A stretch of DNA of 64,000 nucleotides from assembly GCA_027186245.1 (NCBI GenBank), contig CP114481.1:1312001-1376000 (forward strand), in the 5' to 3' direction. The position numbers were made by a program, and so were the translations under genes. The notes beneath the pieces are model-generated. The model searched no databases. It saw only the letters and a program-made list of their open reading frames with translations, and had not been told where the DNA came from. The DNA is from Coriaria nepalensis (Eukaryota > Streptophyta > Magnoliopsida > Cucurbitales > Coriariaceae). Shown here one piece after another: positions 47,353 to 64,000 of the stretch (its first letter is position 1; every line of letters starts with the position of its first letter).

Positions 47353-48970
47353 ATGGATTCTAGCTTCAATTACAATCACCACAGCCTGTTCTTCATGAAT
47401 GATCTTGATCCTCAACAACAAGAAGAAAAAAGTAGCTCTGAATCTCCTCCTTCCATGGCTAACTTAAACAATCATCACTACACCTCCAAGCTCATTCCCT
47501 CCTCCTCCCCCTCCAAAAAGTCCAGGTTCTCTACTTTATTTTATAATTTAATCAATTTTTTTTATTTATTTGATGTTTGTTGCATCTAATTCATCATGTT
47601 TAGATCTTCTAGCCATGGATGCTAGGTCCATTTGCATGAATGATACACTTTCTTACGCTTCACTCCTGTCATGGTTATAAACAGTATATATTATCATGAT
47701 GAGAGTAGACTTAATTTAAACTCGAATTAAGATTGTGTCATTTTATGGTAAAACTGTTGAGAAATTTAAAAAAAGGGGATCTTTAATAAGTGCTTATTTA
47801 ATTAAATATGATCTAATTAAATTACAACTGTTTTATAGAGTATGCTAGAATTTCTCGTTCGTGATGAAAACAGTACTTATTTACGATTTTTTTATTTTAA
47901 AAAAAAAAAAAAAAGCATAAGGGAGATCTCCATAGTATTCTTTCGTTATCTTGCATTGAATTGGGGATTGGTTTGTATTAGGAGAGGGATACATAAAAGA
48001 GTGGTGACAGTGCCAATGAAGGAGGTAGAAGGATCAAGGCTTAAGGGTGAAATAAGCAACAATAGTCCTCCTTCTGATTCTTGGGCGTGGAGAAAGTACG
48101 GTCAAAAACCCATCAAAGGCTCCCCTTATCCCAGGTATATATCCCATTCATATCTACAAATTCAATTCATCTATAACCAAAAGAAAAATAGCATTTTGGA
48201 GGTTAGTCGTACTAATCAAGCGGCGGTATCAAATTCATTTACAAACCTACAAATTCATGTAATGAAAAGATGTCACGTAAATTGATTAAAGGGAGTAAAA
48301 TAACATTACTTTTGAACATCATCTAATGTTTCTTCATCCGTCTGAAACTCGTACTCTTATTAGTTCATGCCACGAATAATTTTGATTTTGATTTTTCTTA
48401 CAAATTTGTAATTTTCCATGCAGAGGTTATTACAGATGTAGTAGCTCAAAGGGCTGCCCAGCAAGGAAACAAGTCGAAAGGAGCCAAGTGGACCCCACTC
48501 TTTTACTCATCACTTACTCGGCCGAACACAACCATCTTGGTCCCACTTCTAGAAACAGCAACACCCACCACTCCTCCTCCGCAGTGTCCGCCGTCACCGC
48601 CGCCGCCAGCAGACCTACTTGCAAGCCAGAAATTGTTAACAACAACGGAGTACCCGACCCGGAACTGCAGCACGAGGAGAAGTTCGCGGATCTAGGCGAC
48701 GAGTCGCTGATCTTCACGTGCGATGAGTTCAGCTGGTTTAGAGACATGGAAACGACGTCGTCTACGATACTGGAGTGTCCCATTTTCGCGGAGGAGAGAA
48801 ACGCGTTTTTCCCGATGAGGGAAGAGGACGAGTCGCTCTTCGCCGATCTGGGCGAGTTGCCAGAGTGCTCAATCGTGTTGCGAAGCTGTGGGCCCACAGA
48901 TACAGATGTGGACCCGCGACCCCATTATGTGGTACCACGAGCTGAGATCCTCGGACACGTGTCCATCTGA
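47353..48970 (+). CDS. WRKY transcription factor, group IIe (WRKY65/WRKY69-like)
   Basis: A nuclear DNA-binding factor for W-box (TTGAC) sites. Exons are 47353-47525, 47982-48134 and 48424-48970, giving 290 residues with consistent phases. The domain has WRKYGQK at 94-100 and a C2H2 zinc finger of the C-x5-C-x23-H-x-H type (C114, C120, H144, H146). The last intron is after PYPR, the position shared by most WRKY genes. The preceding [19 protein letters not shown] and [20 protein letters not shown] are typical of group IIe, closest to WRKY65/69 in my memory. The C-terminal half is acidic (for example [15 protein letters not shown]), a likely activation region. The last exon is far more GC-rich than the surroundings. 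Group members act in stress and senescence responses. Confidence 0.92.
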
Positions 48971-50739
48971 TATAGTCGGAAGCTAGCTGATGATGCATTT
49001 GTTCGATTGTGTGTTTTGGGATCTAAAAAATCTCTAAACGTGGATTTAAAAAAAAATTAATTTAACAGTTAATATTTAAAAAAAATTGGATCTCTAAATT
49101 TTTTACATATCAGCCCCAAATCTATTAAAATTTACATTTTTCTTGTACTCGTTGACTACCTCTTTCACTCTTGATTAATTTGACCAGGGGAAATAGAAGT
49201 AAAAAAATAAAGTAAAACGAAATATCTTCTTAGGGTTTATGAATTTCTTATATTTCAAGCTAGTTTAGGATCTTGCTCGAGTTCTTAAATGAATTAATAA
49301 TTTAATTTACATGGAATTATTTTAGATGTCTCTTTCTCTATGGTACTTGTACTTCTAGAAACCTAGAACGAGTATTTCTTCAAAATCGTACGTGGATTGA
49401 AAAAAATTGAGATTTGATGTGATTGAACCATTAAATGCTATTATATTGATGTATACAGCCTTGAATCGATTATGATTGAATAGAAAATTAGTAAAAAAAT
49501 TTGACTAGAACAGATTAACGTATTGGAAACGTTTAGCTAGACAAACCTACAAAGTCAAACGAGCCAAAATAGCTTAGATTTTTAAGTAAAGTGGTCTGAA
49601 TAAAATAATGTCATAAATTTATTGAAATAATAATATTATTTATATATATATTATTTAAATAAATAAGATGTGATATATATTATATATGTCATATACATAC
49701 AAAGAATTTTTTATTTTTTTATTTTTATTTTATATATGTATGTAAACATGTTGGTCATAATTTGGATATCATAATAAGATAAGGGGTTGATGAAGGTGTT
49801 TCATTTATGTAATCAAGTGGATAATGTAGTTTTAGATCTCTTTAATCAATTATATATTAATAATTATCCTCGTAATCATGTTAATTATTTTATTGGGAGC
49901 ATATAAGCACATTGAAATGCATAAATTAAGGTTAAAATGAAAGCTTACCCACAAGCTGGTTTAGCAATTAAAAATAAACTCTTAGAACTCTGATTCTCTA
50001 TTGATAACGTGGTTTCTTCATTAATAATCTTCTGTTTATATCATATATCGAAATAATTATATTCATTACCCGTTAATCGCGCTTGATTAAGAACATATTA
50101 TTTTAAAAAAATTCATTTTAAATTTTACTTATCTTTGACTTAGATTCTGTATCATGTTAATAGAAAAAGTAAACTAAGCTGCAATTGATTATATGAACTT
50201 ACTGCTTCACATGTTTATTTTCTGGATAAATTATAGATGAATCTCATAATTTAACTGTTAACCTTTTTATTTTGCACTGGGTCCGTGGGCAAAATGGCTT
50301 TAAAGCATGAATATGAATACTTTTAATGAGAAAGCTTAAATTTGAAAATTTAATTAAAAAAAAAAAAAAAAGACAAAAAAAAACTTGTCAGAATTGCCTT
50401 CTTTTCTATTTGGCAGCAGAATAAAAATTGTAAAATTACTAATTTAATCTCATCCTTACCGTAAATGATCCATCATCTTCTCCTTCATTATCGAAAGCTC
50501 TGCGTCGAAGCTTTTTCATCTACTTTCTAAATTTTTCTCTATTTTATTTACTCCTGCTTCTTTCTTTCTTTTTCTTCATTTTTTAGATCTCAAAATTTAT
50601 AGATTTGATTTGAAATATTTTTGGGATATTTTCTAGCTTTTAAGCTCTTGGGTCTACAATTTGATATCCAAATTTCTTTATGTTTGTATTTTTCTTTTTT
50701 GTTTTGCTCATGATCCAAAAAAGGGCGATAAATAGTAAA
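48971..50739. other. AT-rich intergenic stretch
   Basis: No gene is supported. The first bases are the WRKY 3' UTR. Thereafter is plain AT-rich sequence with poly-A near 50348-50372. Confidence 0.55.
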
Positions 50740-51128
50740 TAAGAAAAAAAAATCGCAAAACGATCGAGTACCATATCAATCTTTTACCATAATTACACGA
50801 TTAACTACTATATCGATCTCTTACCATTTTGATCAATTACCAGATCAATCTTATACCATCCTGATCGACTACCCTATTAATTTGTATTTGTCTACTGAGT
50901 TTTAAGGATGTAGCCTATTTCTCAGTAGCCATCTTTTTGTCGAACAGAAGATGGGAGTCTTAAGTTCAAGAAATCACAAGACAATCGAGTAATTAAGACT
51001 ATCAGGTCGATCCATACAGTAGTCGATTATGGTAGCCATATTTACAAGATCGACTTCCATGTAAATCTTATACCATTATAATCAACTATCATGTTGATTT
51101 GTATTTTTTGAGTGAGTTCTAAGCCGTA
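50740..51128. repeat. Local direct repeat, left part (split by copia)
   Basis: A unit containing CAATCTTATACCAT, then AATTTGTATTT, then GAGTT-TAAG, occurs at 50824-50905 and again at 51040-51122. It is followed after the first copy by GTAGCC-ATTTCT and AGCCATCTTTTTGTCGA. The same downstream words reappear at 54315-54500 beyond the copia element. So one repeat array is interrupted at 51128/51129. Confidence 0.75.
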
Positions 51129-51338
51129 TGTTAAACTAAGAGAAGAGCTTGAATGAAAGAAAGTAAAATTCGATAATTCATCATAATCATAGTTACAGGC
51201 TTATATACAAGTAGTTAACTTCAGTTAAACTTAGTAAGAGCTAGGTAACCTGAAGTAATAGTTAAACTAACTTCGACTGACTAATCTGTTTGTCTAACTA
51301 ACTACCCAACATAATAGACATTTACGTTATATGTAACA
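51129..51338 (-). mobile_element. 3' LTR of the minus-strand copia element
   Basis: 210 bases bounded by the inverted ends TGTTA and TAACA. Immediately internal to it, on the minus strand, is the purine tract GCATCAAAGGGGA, an expected polypurine primer. Both signals fix the LTR and the orientation of the element. Confidence 0.75.
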
Positions 51339-54313
51339 TCCCCTTTGATGCTTATGTTTTATAGATATCTAAAATATTAAGGTTGGATACTAAATGATTG
51401 TGCTACTTGCTTCTTGAATTTTGTCTCGGATAAGGTGTCAATCTAACTCTATATATTTAGTTCTCTCATGGAATATTAGATTGGTTGAAATGTGGATGGC
51501 AGTTTTATTATCACAATGGAGTGAAATTGGTGTACGAATATCAACTCCCAAGTCATTGAATAAACTGAAAAGCTAGATGATCTCACATGTTGTGCTTGTC
51601 ATTGCTCTGAACTCTAATTATGTTGAAGACCTAGAGATTATATATTGCTTCTTGAATCTCCAAGCATTATACATTACCTGGTATGAAATGTTTTGGTCAT
51701 AGTACATGCAATCCAATTAGAATATGTTTAGGCCTTAATATTCAAGTCCCCGTTTGCAGCATTAAATTTCCTAATCCTTGAGCTATTTTCAGATATCACA
51801 ACTCCATGAGCAACTTCTAGATGATAATGCTTAAGATTATGCATATGTGGACTCATAGATTGACAGTATACGTAATATATAGCCTTGTTACCGTGAGGTA
51901 GATTAATCTACATATGAGTCGGTAAAAAATGTTGGGATCTGAGAGTGGTGTATCATCTTCATTCTTACCAATGTGCTCATTATAAGCTAAGGAGGTCAAT
52001 TTGATATTCAGCTCTAAGGGCGTTCAAGCAGGTTTACTTGCACTTAAGCCAATGTTTGTCAATAGATAAATGACATATTTCCTTTGGCTTTAGGCAAATC
52101 CCATGTTTCGATCTAGTTACTTCAATTATAAGGAAATATTTGAGATGGCCTAGATCTTTGATGTGAAATATTGTATTCAGTAAGGATTTAACCTCATTAA
52201 TTTTGGCTTAGCTGTTTCCTATGATGACAATGTCATCTACATATACTAGTAAAATTATAGAATCAACATTAATGTGCTAAGTAAACAGTGAATAATCAAA
52301 CTTTGATTGTACAAAGATTCTATTTCTGACTACATTGGTGAAATTTTTCATTCCATTATCTTGACGTCTATTTCATGTCGTAAAGAGATCTTTCAAGCTT
52401 GCAAACTTGGTTCTTGCACATAAAGATCTTGAGTGAGCTTCATGTAGACTTTTTCATTTAGATCTTTTTGTAGGAAGGCATTGTACACGTCCATCTGGAA
52501 AATGGGTCATTGATTTCGTGTTGTAAGTATGAAAAATGATTTCATTATCACCATCCTTGTAACTAGTGACAATGTTTCATTGTAGTCTATCCCTTCCTTT
52601 TATGTGTAGCCCTTTGCAATAAGCCCTGCTTTATATTTTTCTATAGAACCATATGCTTTAAGCTTCACCTTGTACACTCATTTGCATCATGTAGCTATCA
52701 TTATAGGTGGTATAAGTCAACAATATCTCATGTTATGCATATGTCAAATGCTAACAAGTTTAAATTCATAGCTTCTCTTCAATTATCATCTATACAAGCT
52801 TCATTATAAGAATTATGTTCTTTATGTGATGATATATTGACTAAAAAAGAATGATGGCCAGAAGATATATTTTAGTAGGTTATGAAATCAGAAGTAGGAT
52901 ACCTTGTTGCGCTTGAACTGTTTAAGCTATAAAGAGGCAACGAGATGTTAGTTGAACACCAATAATCATCCCTCCATGATGGAGGTCTTATTTATATACC
53001 TGATCTTGTGATTATAGCAGACTCATTTACAGTTTCCAAAATAGGTATAACATCAGGTTGTACATAATCATGCACTATTCCAATGTTTTATGTTTGAATA
53101 GGATTAGTATATTCTGTGATAATGTGATTTTGTGCATTAGTAAATATCATGAGAAGAAGAATCAATTAATGTGATATTTGTTAAAGGAAATACAGAGTGT
53201 TGAAAGATTTCTATAGAAAGAGAACTGATAATGGAAAAAAGGAATTGATCTTCTAAGAGAGAAACGTCTCTACTTACAAAAAAAAATGATTGGTTGTGAG
53301 GTTAAATAATCTATATCCTTTTTTAGTTTGCGAGTATCCAAGTAGTTTACTAAGATGAGCCATGTGACTAAAGTTTTCATTGTGAATCAAGTGTGTTGCA
53401 AAACATAGACAACCAAAGACTCTTAGGTAGTTTAGTACATGGACTTTACTAAATAGCATTTTAAAAGGAGTCTCGTTCTCCAAAGTTTTTATAGGTATTC
53501 TATTAATTAGATATGTAGAATTACGTATACAGTCACCCCAGAAGATATTTAGTAAATGTGATTGGATCTTAAGTGCTCCAGAAACATTAAGTAGGTGCCT
53601 ATGTTCTCTTTCAATAATTTCATTTTGTTGGGGTGTATAAGAACAGGAGGATTCATGTATAATTCTAAGTGAAGACAAAAGCCTTTCGAAATTAAAGCTA
53701 AGAAATTCTAATGCATTATATGATTTAATGGTTTTGATTGATGCATTAAATTGATTGAGTTTCATTTTGATATAATCTGTTACAATATTGAAAGTGCAAC
53801 TCTTTTGTTACATTAAGATGGTCCAAGTTCCTCTTGTGTAGTCATCTATTATAGTAAGGAAATATTTGGAGTCATTATGTGTTGGAGTCTTAAATGGACC
53901 CCAAATATCCAAATGCAATAGTTTAAAAGGATTAGTAATCCCATAGGTACTAATAGGAACTTGTCTGTTTAGCTAATGGACGAACTATACAATCTGGATG
54001 ATTTGGTGAATATGAAACATTTGGAACATTTGTTATATTAGAATATGCAATACGTCCTAATATTTTATGTCAAAGTCGACAGTATGATTGAAGACAAATG
54101 AGCAGTTTTATAATGTTAATAGTTGCATTACATGTTTGAGCATTACTAAGATCAATACAATTTTCTCCTTGAAAAGTAGAACAGACAGAATTAGAGCAAA
54201 CATAATTCAAAATAGTAGATAGTAATGAACCTTTGTTATCTATATGAGCATTTGTAAATGAGTGTGAAGGGTCACTAGAAACTACATAGCTGATATTTAC
54301 ATTATCTTTAACA
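51339..54313 (-). pseudogene. Copia retrotransposon, 5'-truncated and broken
   Basis: Minus-strand polyprotein pieces in canonical order. Near 54030-53950 is a gag-pre-integrase-like HKILGRIAYSN. The integrase core is open at 53765-53274, with TPQQNEIIEREHRHLL around the last catalytic Glu. Reverse transcriptase follows with QMDVYNAFLQKDLNEKVYM at 52500-52441 and the catalytic YVDD at about 52250. Then comes an RNase H region down to about 51380. Stops and shifts occur throughout except in the integrase core. Gag and the 5' LTR are missing. The right junction (54313) falls next to ACGTA, close to the CCGTA at the left border, so a target duplication is likely. Confidence 0.85.
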
Positions 54314-54600
54314 ACGTAGCCGATTTCTTAGAAGCCATCTTCTTACCGGACATAAGTAGGAGAGTTTTGGAATTCAAGATTTTGAAAAAGTTCTGAGAGT
54401 TGTAGTTGATTTCTCATAAGCCATCTTCTTGTCGATTGGTAGTAGGGGGAGTTTGGAGTTCGAGATTTCAAGAGGGTTCTCAAATTTTTGAGCCGTTCGA
54501 ATTAGGAAGATGAGTAATTCATATTTTGAGAAGAGTTCGAATAAACATGGATCGACTCAAGTTGATTTTTTGATGTTGTTTTGTACAGTGATGGGTGTCC
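54314..54600. repeat. Local direct repeat, right part (split by copia)
   Basis: GTAGCCGATTTCTTAGAAGCC with ATCTTCTTACCGG at about 54316, and GTAGTTGATTTCTCATAAGCC with ATCTTCTTGTCGA at about 54402, are two copies about 87 bases apart. Both match 50910-50950 on the other side of the copia insertion. Confidence 0.75.
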
Positions 54601-55235
54601 GTATAAAGGAGAGGATATTTAGTGATATGGGTACCTACTTTGTTTAAATTATGTCCAAATTTGATCTCTACCACGTTACCATTACTAATCTATCAAAGTC
54701 ATTTTCATACAAACTTGAAATATCTAATAAGAACATATCTCTTAAATCCTTTGCAACTAAGGGACATGAGTTTTACTTTCTTTTCTGTTTTTCTTTTATC
54801 CCCTTCTTTTAATTTTTTTTTTCTTTAATATTGAGCCGATCAATTCAACATGACCGAGCTCAAGCCAAGCTTTGACAAGATGAGCTCGAGTTCAAGCGGG
54901 TACAATCCTACCATCAATCAACATTGTATAGCAAATCCATGCATCGGCGCAAATTTGAATTTTATAGAACAAACCCAAAGAAAGCAATAAGATGTAAAAT
55001 AACTACATCCTTTTAACTACCTACAAAACCAGTCTTTTTCACAGTTCTAAAATAAAAAATCGAAACCATTAAAAAACACTCCTTTCCGAATCATCTAACC
55101 ATAAAAATGCATCCCTGAAAAATTTTACAACCATGGTGTACCCAAGAAAGTAAGAATAAGAAAAGAAATAAATAAAAAGCTGATGCAGCAATATAAATCA
55201 GCCACATCAAAAGGCAAAAGCAGAATATAAAAAAT
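54601..55235. other. Intergenic stretch and probable RABA 3' UTR
   Basis: No gene is supported. 54840-54905 has GAGCTCAAGCCAAGCTT and GAGCTCGAGTTCAAGC words common in plant element ends. About 54960-55235 is probably the 3' UTR of the minus-strand Rab gene. Confidence 0.45.
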
Positions 55236-60021
<4,786 letters not shown>

Positions 60022-60534
60022 ATGATATCAATCTCAGAAATCCCATGTTCACCTTCACCTTCAGATTCTTCTTCTTCATCTTCTCATTCACTGCCTGCAG
60101 AGAATTCCGGTGAGAATGTGAAGGTGGTCCAAATGGTTTCTAAATCCACGTCAGAAAGGCTGCTTGAGAAATTCTTTGACGTTTCAGATTTCGGGTTTGA
60201 TTATGAGCAGAGTGGGCTGTGGTCTCCTCCTCTTAAACGCAGCGTTTTTTTGACTTCCTCTGGTAAAGTTTTCAACGAGATTGAAATGGATAAGAAGCTT
60301 CAAACTGCACTACATTCTCATCGTTCTTGTCCCCCTCGCCGTCGTACAAGACACAGGAACCTTTTCAGAGTAACTTTTCATCTTCTTTTATTTACTTATT
60401 TACTTTATATCATTTTTTTTAATGTATTTTTTTTTTCTTGGTTGGAGAACTGATCGACCCCAAAATATATGAGCTCAGATGATAATAATGATGAATATAT
60501 TTTTTCTTGGTTGTAGGTGATTTGGTGCTTCTGA
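60022..60534 (+). CDS. Plant-specific protein of unknown function
   Basis: I do not recognise a named family. The first exon, 60022-60369, encodes a Ser-rich N-terminus (SPSPSDSSSSSSHS), then LLEKFFDVSDFGFDYEQSG with LWSPPLKRSVF after it, then a basic PPRRRTRHRNLFR. A GT donor at 60370 and an AG acceptor at 60516 would add a tiny last exon (60517-60534) with codons for VIWCF and a stop, giving 121 residues. I favour this because the short hydrophobic end follows the basic run smoothly. Reading on without splicing would stop at 60453. No signal peptide or membrane span is seen in the spliced form. Confidence 0.55.
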
Positions 60535-61400
60535 GAAGTGATACCAAGAAAATTTTTCTTAATTTGTAGCAAAAAAACGTAGGGAGAATGTATTTAATTT
60601 ATAGGGGGGAAATCCCATGTGTAAATTCCATTTTTCTTTTCTTCTAATATTTTTTTTTTATTGAATTATGTTAAAAGATTTTTAATTAATTTCATATTTA
60701 AAAATTAAAAAATTAAAAATTAAAGGATGTGTTTTGATATCTATATCTCATATGGATTATTATATATGGATTTAGAAAATATTTGATTCATTAAACTCAT
60801 AGGGATTTTTATGACGTGATTTAATTAAATTATCACATATTTAATGTATAAGTCACATTGAATTATATCATATATATTCTGATTTCTCCATACCAAAGTA
60901 TCTTATGCTTATGATGTTCTGGAGAACTTCATTGAATAAGAATCACATTATTATTAAGGTTTGTATTAAGAAATTAATGACTTTGACATTTATCTTTATG
61001 ATCTCATCTAATAACACTATTTTGATCTTATTCGTTTTCATCTCTTTTCATTCCTTATTCCTTTTTCTCATATGTTTGGAATTAATGAGAACTTGAAACC
61101 AAAATTTTAGAGAACTTGAATATGAAATTAATGAGAAAAAAAAAATTATCATTTAGCATTTGTTCTATCAGTCCTATACATCACTATGTATTAAATGATA
61201 CAACATAATTAATTTCTCTTCTAAACAATTTAAAAGAGACTTAATCATTCCAAGTACATAAATTTTGCTTACTTCTTATTAGACGATCCACTGCTAATGA
61301 TGCAACAACCATTTGCTTCATTTCCCACTCGTAGAACGATCGCTCCTTTCCCTTCTTCAATCTTTCTCTTCAGTTTTTAGGCTCTACATATTAATCAAAA
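60535..61400. other. AT-rich intergenic stretch
   Basis: No gene is supported. The first 100 bases are probably the 3' UTR of the preceding gene. Confidence 0.55.
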
Positions 61401-62100
61401 TATAAGTGCATTTCTAAATTGTATCATATACCTAAGTAAGAACTTAAGAGAATCATATAGTTTAGAACAAACCTGAAGACTCTTCTTACTTCTTCTTCGA
61501 AAGAGAAGCAATGTAGGTCTTGCAATTGTGCTTTTAATGGCAAGCTTCACCACAAGGAAAGCCTTTTCGATCCTTTCATTTGAAGTTTTTAACTTTGACC
61601 CTTTTTACTTTAGAAGACACACCGTTGTCCCATTTTCGCAAACTTGGCTTGATGACTTCTCATAGGCAATTTGGTCTTATCCTTAGATTATACGATCAAA
61701 TTATTTGAAAGCTCATAGTTTCTCTATAAGTCCATTCATTCTAAAGACACATTCCTCAATGGGAGTTTCCTCGATCATATTTTTATGAAAGAACACCTTT
61801 GAGGTATCATATCTCTTGGTTCAACCATATTCTCCCTAAATCTTATCTATGTTGTCTATAATCTCCACATCGTGCATCTTTTCATATTACCTTTGAAGCA
61901 CGTCTGACATAGACGTACGCATGATGCATTGCATCACGTCATATTGGACCAACCATTTGTCCCGAGCATTTTTTTTCTCGGCACTAGCTCCCTCTTTAGA
62001 AGAACCTTTGGATAAGAATTTCAAAAAGCTTTACATATTTGAGAACTATTCTCAATTGTCTAAGCCAATTTCTATGGTTAATCTCAACTAACATATTTTG
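61401..62100 (-). pseudogene. Copia gag remnant
   Basis: On the minus strand is a decayed gag. A zinc-knuckle-like block at about 61575-61500 reads FPCGEACH-stop-KHNCKTYIASL, which fits C-x2-C-x4-H-x4-C in a copia gag with one residue lost to a stop. It is followed by a Lys-rich tail. Upstream, 61800-61600 (minus), are scattered pieces of the preceding gag helix region. Stops are frequent. No integrase or reverse transcriptase follows downstream within the window. Confidence 0.5.
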
Positions 62101-63947
62101 TTTAAAGAATGAACACAATGAACTATTTATCATGTCTATTATTTTAAAATAATAAACAAAAATTATGCATAACTAATTCAGTAAAGTACATCAATAATCC
62201 AAAATCAAGTGACTATTTAATTTTAGTTATACTCCCACTATTTTATTACAATCTACTTTTACTCTTTTAAGTGAGCTGGGAAAAAATTCATTTTTCCTAG
62301 TGAGTTAAAGACTTCTATATCAAGTATTAAGATCTCACGTGTTAGTAGTCAACCCAATAAACATATAAGGTAACAAAACAACTTTCGTAATTAATCTCAT
62401 ACAACTCCTTTAACTGCCTCTAGTAGAACATGGTCTCATATGTTCGTAGCCAACCATTTCTTACTAGCTAAGCTTAACCAAAATCGTTTTTTGTGACATA
62501 ACAATTACTTGAACCAATTCTCTATGTGGATACATAGCCAAACGGTTGGAATATTGCGATCACAAGCATCTTATGCTCTCATTGCATCTAATACAACATG
62601 TTAATTACATAACTCATATATTAATAAATCATTAACATATATATGTTCATAGCTGAATAAATTAAATATTAATATTGAATTAAGAGTAACATTTTGGAAG
62701 ACATTATATAAGATTTTTTTATATGGTCTACAAGCTTAATATAATCATTGAATCTATGTATGTATGATTCTATTTCCTTTCAATGTAATGAGAAAATACA
62801 TATGAAACATTCAAGCATACATCACCACAATCATACATGTTCACATTCAATAGTCCATTAAAAGCAATACTATGTTCATATGTAATTTTCCGCCTACATA
62901 TTATAATTCAATTTCAAAATTGATTTGTATGATTAACTCTTAATCAATCAAATTCAAAATTAATTTAAATAATTAACCTTTTAATTAATCAAATCATATT
63001 TATGGATTATGTGTTTAAACTAGTGTAGCTATTTAATTAGATATTTCCTTAACACATATCTATATTAGTCACTAGCTTTTCTTAATATAGTGCAACTCTT
63101 AATTATAATGTTTTCTTAACACTTTAAGAATATTCTTAAAGTTGCAAGCTTTCCCAAGAATCAATAATTTTTTAATTGATATAACCTTAACACTTTAAGG
63201 ATATCAATAAAATCATTAATTTCTCGAACCTCGAACACTTTCAAGATTTTAAGAAATAATATATGTCTTGTTGAAAAAATCTTATCTTAAATTAGAATTC
63301 TTTCTAATTCAAGAGAATTGAAATTTTGTAAGTGTTTATAATTTAAAGAACTCTTTCAACAAATTATAAATCCTTAAATGTATTAATTTTATAATCCAAT
63401 CACAAAGCATTAAAATCATTTTTAATGTTCATAAAAATAAAAACATTACATCATAAATATCATATTCAATTTCTCAAATTAAAATACTTAAATGCTTATT
63501 AATTAGACCCAATGATCGATCGGCTTCAAATTTAATGTCTTACAACTTTTGTAACATATTAAACTTAAGCCAACCATCATTAATGCTTATAGCCCAAAAC
63601 TTCAAATTCCAAACAATATTATGGATATTCTAGATTTTTCAAGAATTTAATGTTCCAATTATTTTCCAGACCTTTAAAACCCATTAAGGCCCATTTTACA
63701 AAATTGAATTTTTACCAATAAGCATTCGGGTGGTGGTAGTCTGAAAGTATCCTAATAGTTTCATTATGGTTCATTACGTTTCCGGGTTAAAAAAAATAAG
63801 AAAATTAAATAAAAAACACATTTTTAGGTCACTTTTCCAAAATTCTAGCAAACATGTATTTTACAAAAATCACATAAGGCAATACTCACAAATTTTAACA
63901 TATAAGCATTTCATAGATTCTACCTAGAATTCTAGTATAAGAACCTA
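62101..63947. other. Non-coding part of a minus-strand retroelement
   Basis: No gene is supported. The stretch lies between the primer-binding site at 63948 and the gag remnant, so it is probably the decayed 5' untranslated and gag region of the same element. Repeated words such as AACACTTTAAG.ATAT recur around 63117-63205. Confidence 0.4.
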
Positions 63948-63960
63948 GGCTCTGATACCA
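63948..63960 (-). other. Primer-binding site (tRNA-iMet) of a minus-strand LTR retroelement
   Basis: GGCTCTGATACCA here is the reverse complement of TGGTATCAGAGCC, the standard initiator-Met tRNA primer site of plant LTR retroelements. It sits at the window edge, so the 5' LTR should begin right after, at about 63961, and continue outside the window. Confidence 0.8.
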
Positions 63961-64000
63961 CTATAAGTCAATGAGTCATTCACATATCATAGGGCACAAT

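Noticed and set aside
48514..48998. Long minus-strand frames opposite the last WRKY exon
   Set aside because: They are shadows of a GC-rich coding exon and show no family resemblance.
52075..52100. miR399-like CCTTTGGCTTTAGGC or a target-mimic site
   Set aside because: It lies in the copia reverse transcriptase remnant and lacks the complementary arm and the mimic bulge.

Overview
This is nuclear DNA of a flowering plant, most likely a eudicot. Genes are AT-rich, split by GT-AG introns, and sit in long AT-rich intergenic stretches. They match plant-only families: a CLAVATA-type co-receptor kinase, a group IIe WRKY factor, a RABA GTPase, a DUF1685 protein, a RALF-like peptide and miR399. Spread through the gaps are decayed copia, gypsy-type and hAT elements. 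Nothing in the window fixes the species. A cucurbit would fit, but that is a guess.

Layout: 2.5-6.8 kb (+) is an intact 11-exon LRR receptor kinase (CIK4/At5g45780 type), with a stray copy of its first coding bases about 480 bp upstream. 10.9-12.8 kb (+) is a two-exon RINGv (MARCH-type) E3 ligase. A tRNA-Glu(CUC) lies at 13.65 kb. A RALF-like secreted peptide is at 16.5 kb (+). A degenerate hAT element covers about 18.9-22.7 kb. A single-exon DUF1685 gene is at 23.4-24.1 kb (-). Between 26.6 and 32.2 kb is a MIR399 locus: one hairpin on the minus strand and a tandem pair on the plus strand about 5 kb away, with PHR1-type (GNATATNC) sites and TATA boxes upstream. A truncated RALF-like copy and a FAR1/MULE-like relic lie between them. 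33.9-35.8 kb holds gypsy-type relics. 38.0-38.7 kb (+) is a small three-exon ACT-like (bHLH-related) regulator. 40.5-43.5 kb is a mosaic of element debris. 47.3-49.0 kb (+) is a three-exon WRKY65/69-type gene. 51.1-54.3 kb (-) is a 5'-truncated copia element inserted into a local repeat. 55.2-57.9 kb (-) is a two-exon RABA1 GTPase. 60.0-60.5 kb (+) is a small plant-specific gene of unknown role. From about 61.4 kb to the end is a minus-strand copia relic whose primer-binding site is at 63.95 kb.

The genes do not form an operon or cluster. The theme that joins several of them is signalling (receptor kinase, RALF-like peptide, WRKY, Rab trafficking). The one clear coordinated locus is the divergent MIR399 group, whose promoter motifs predict induction by phosphate starvation.
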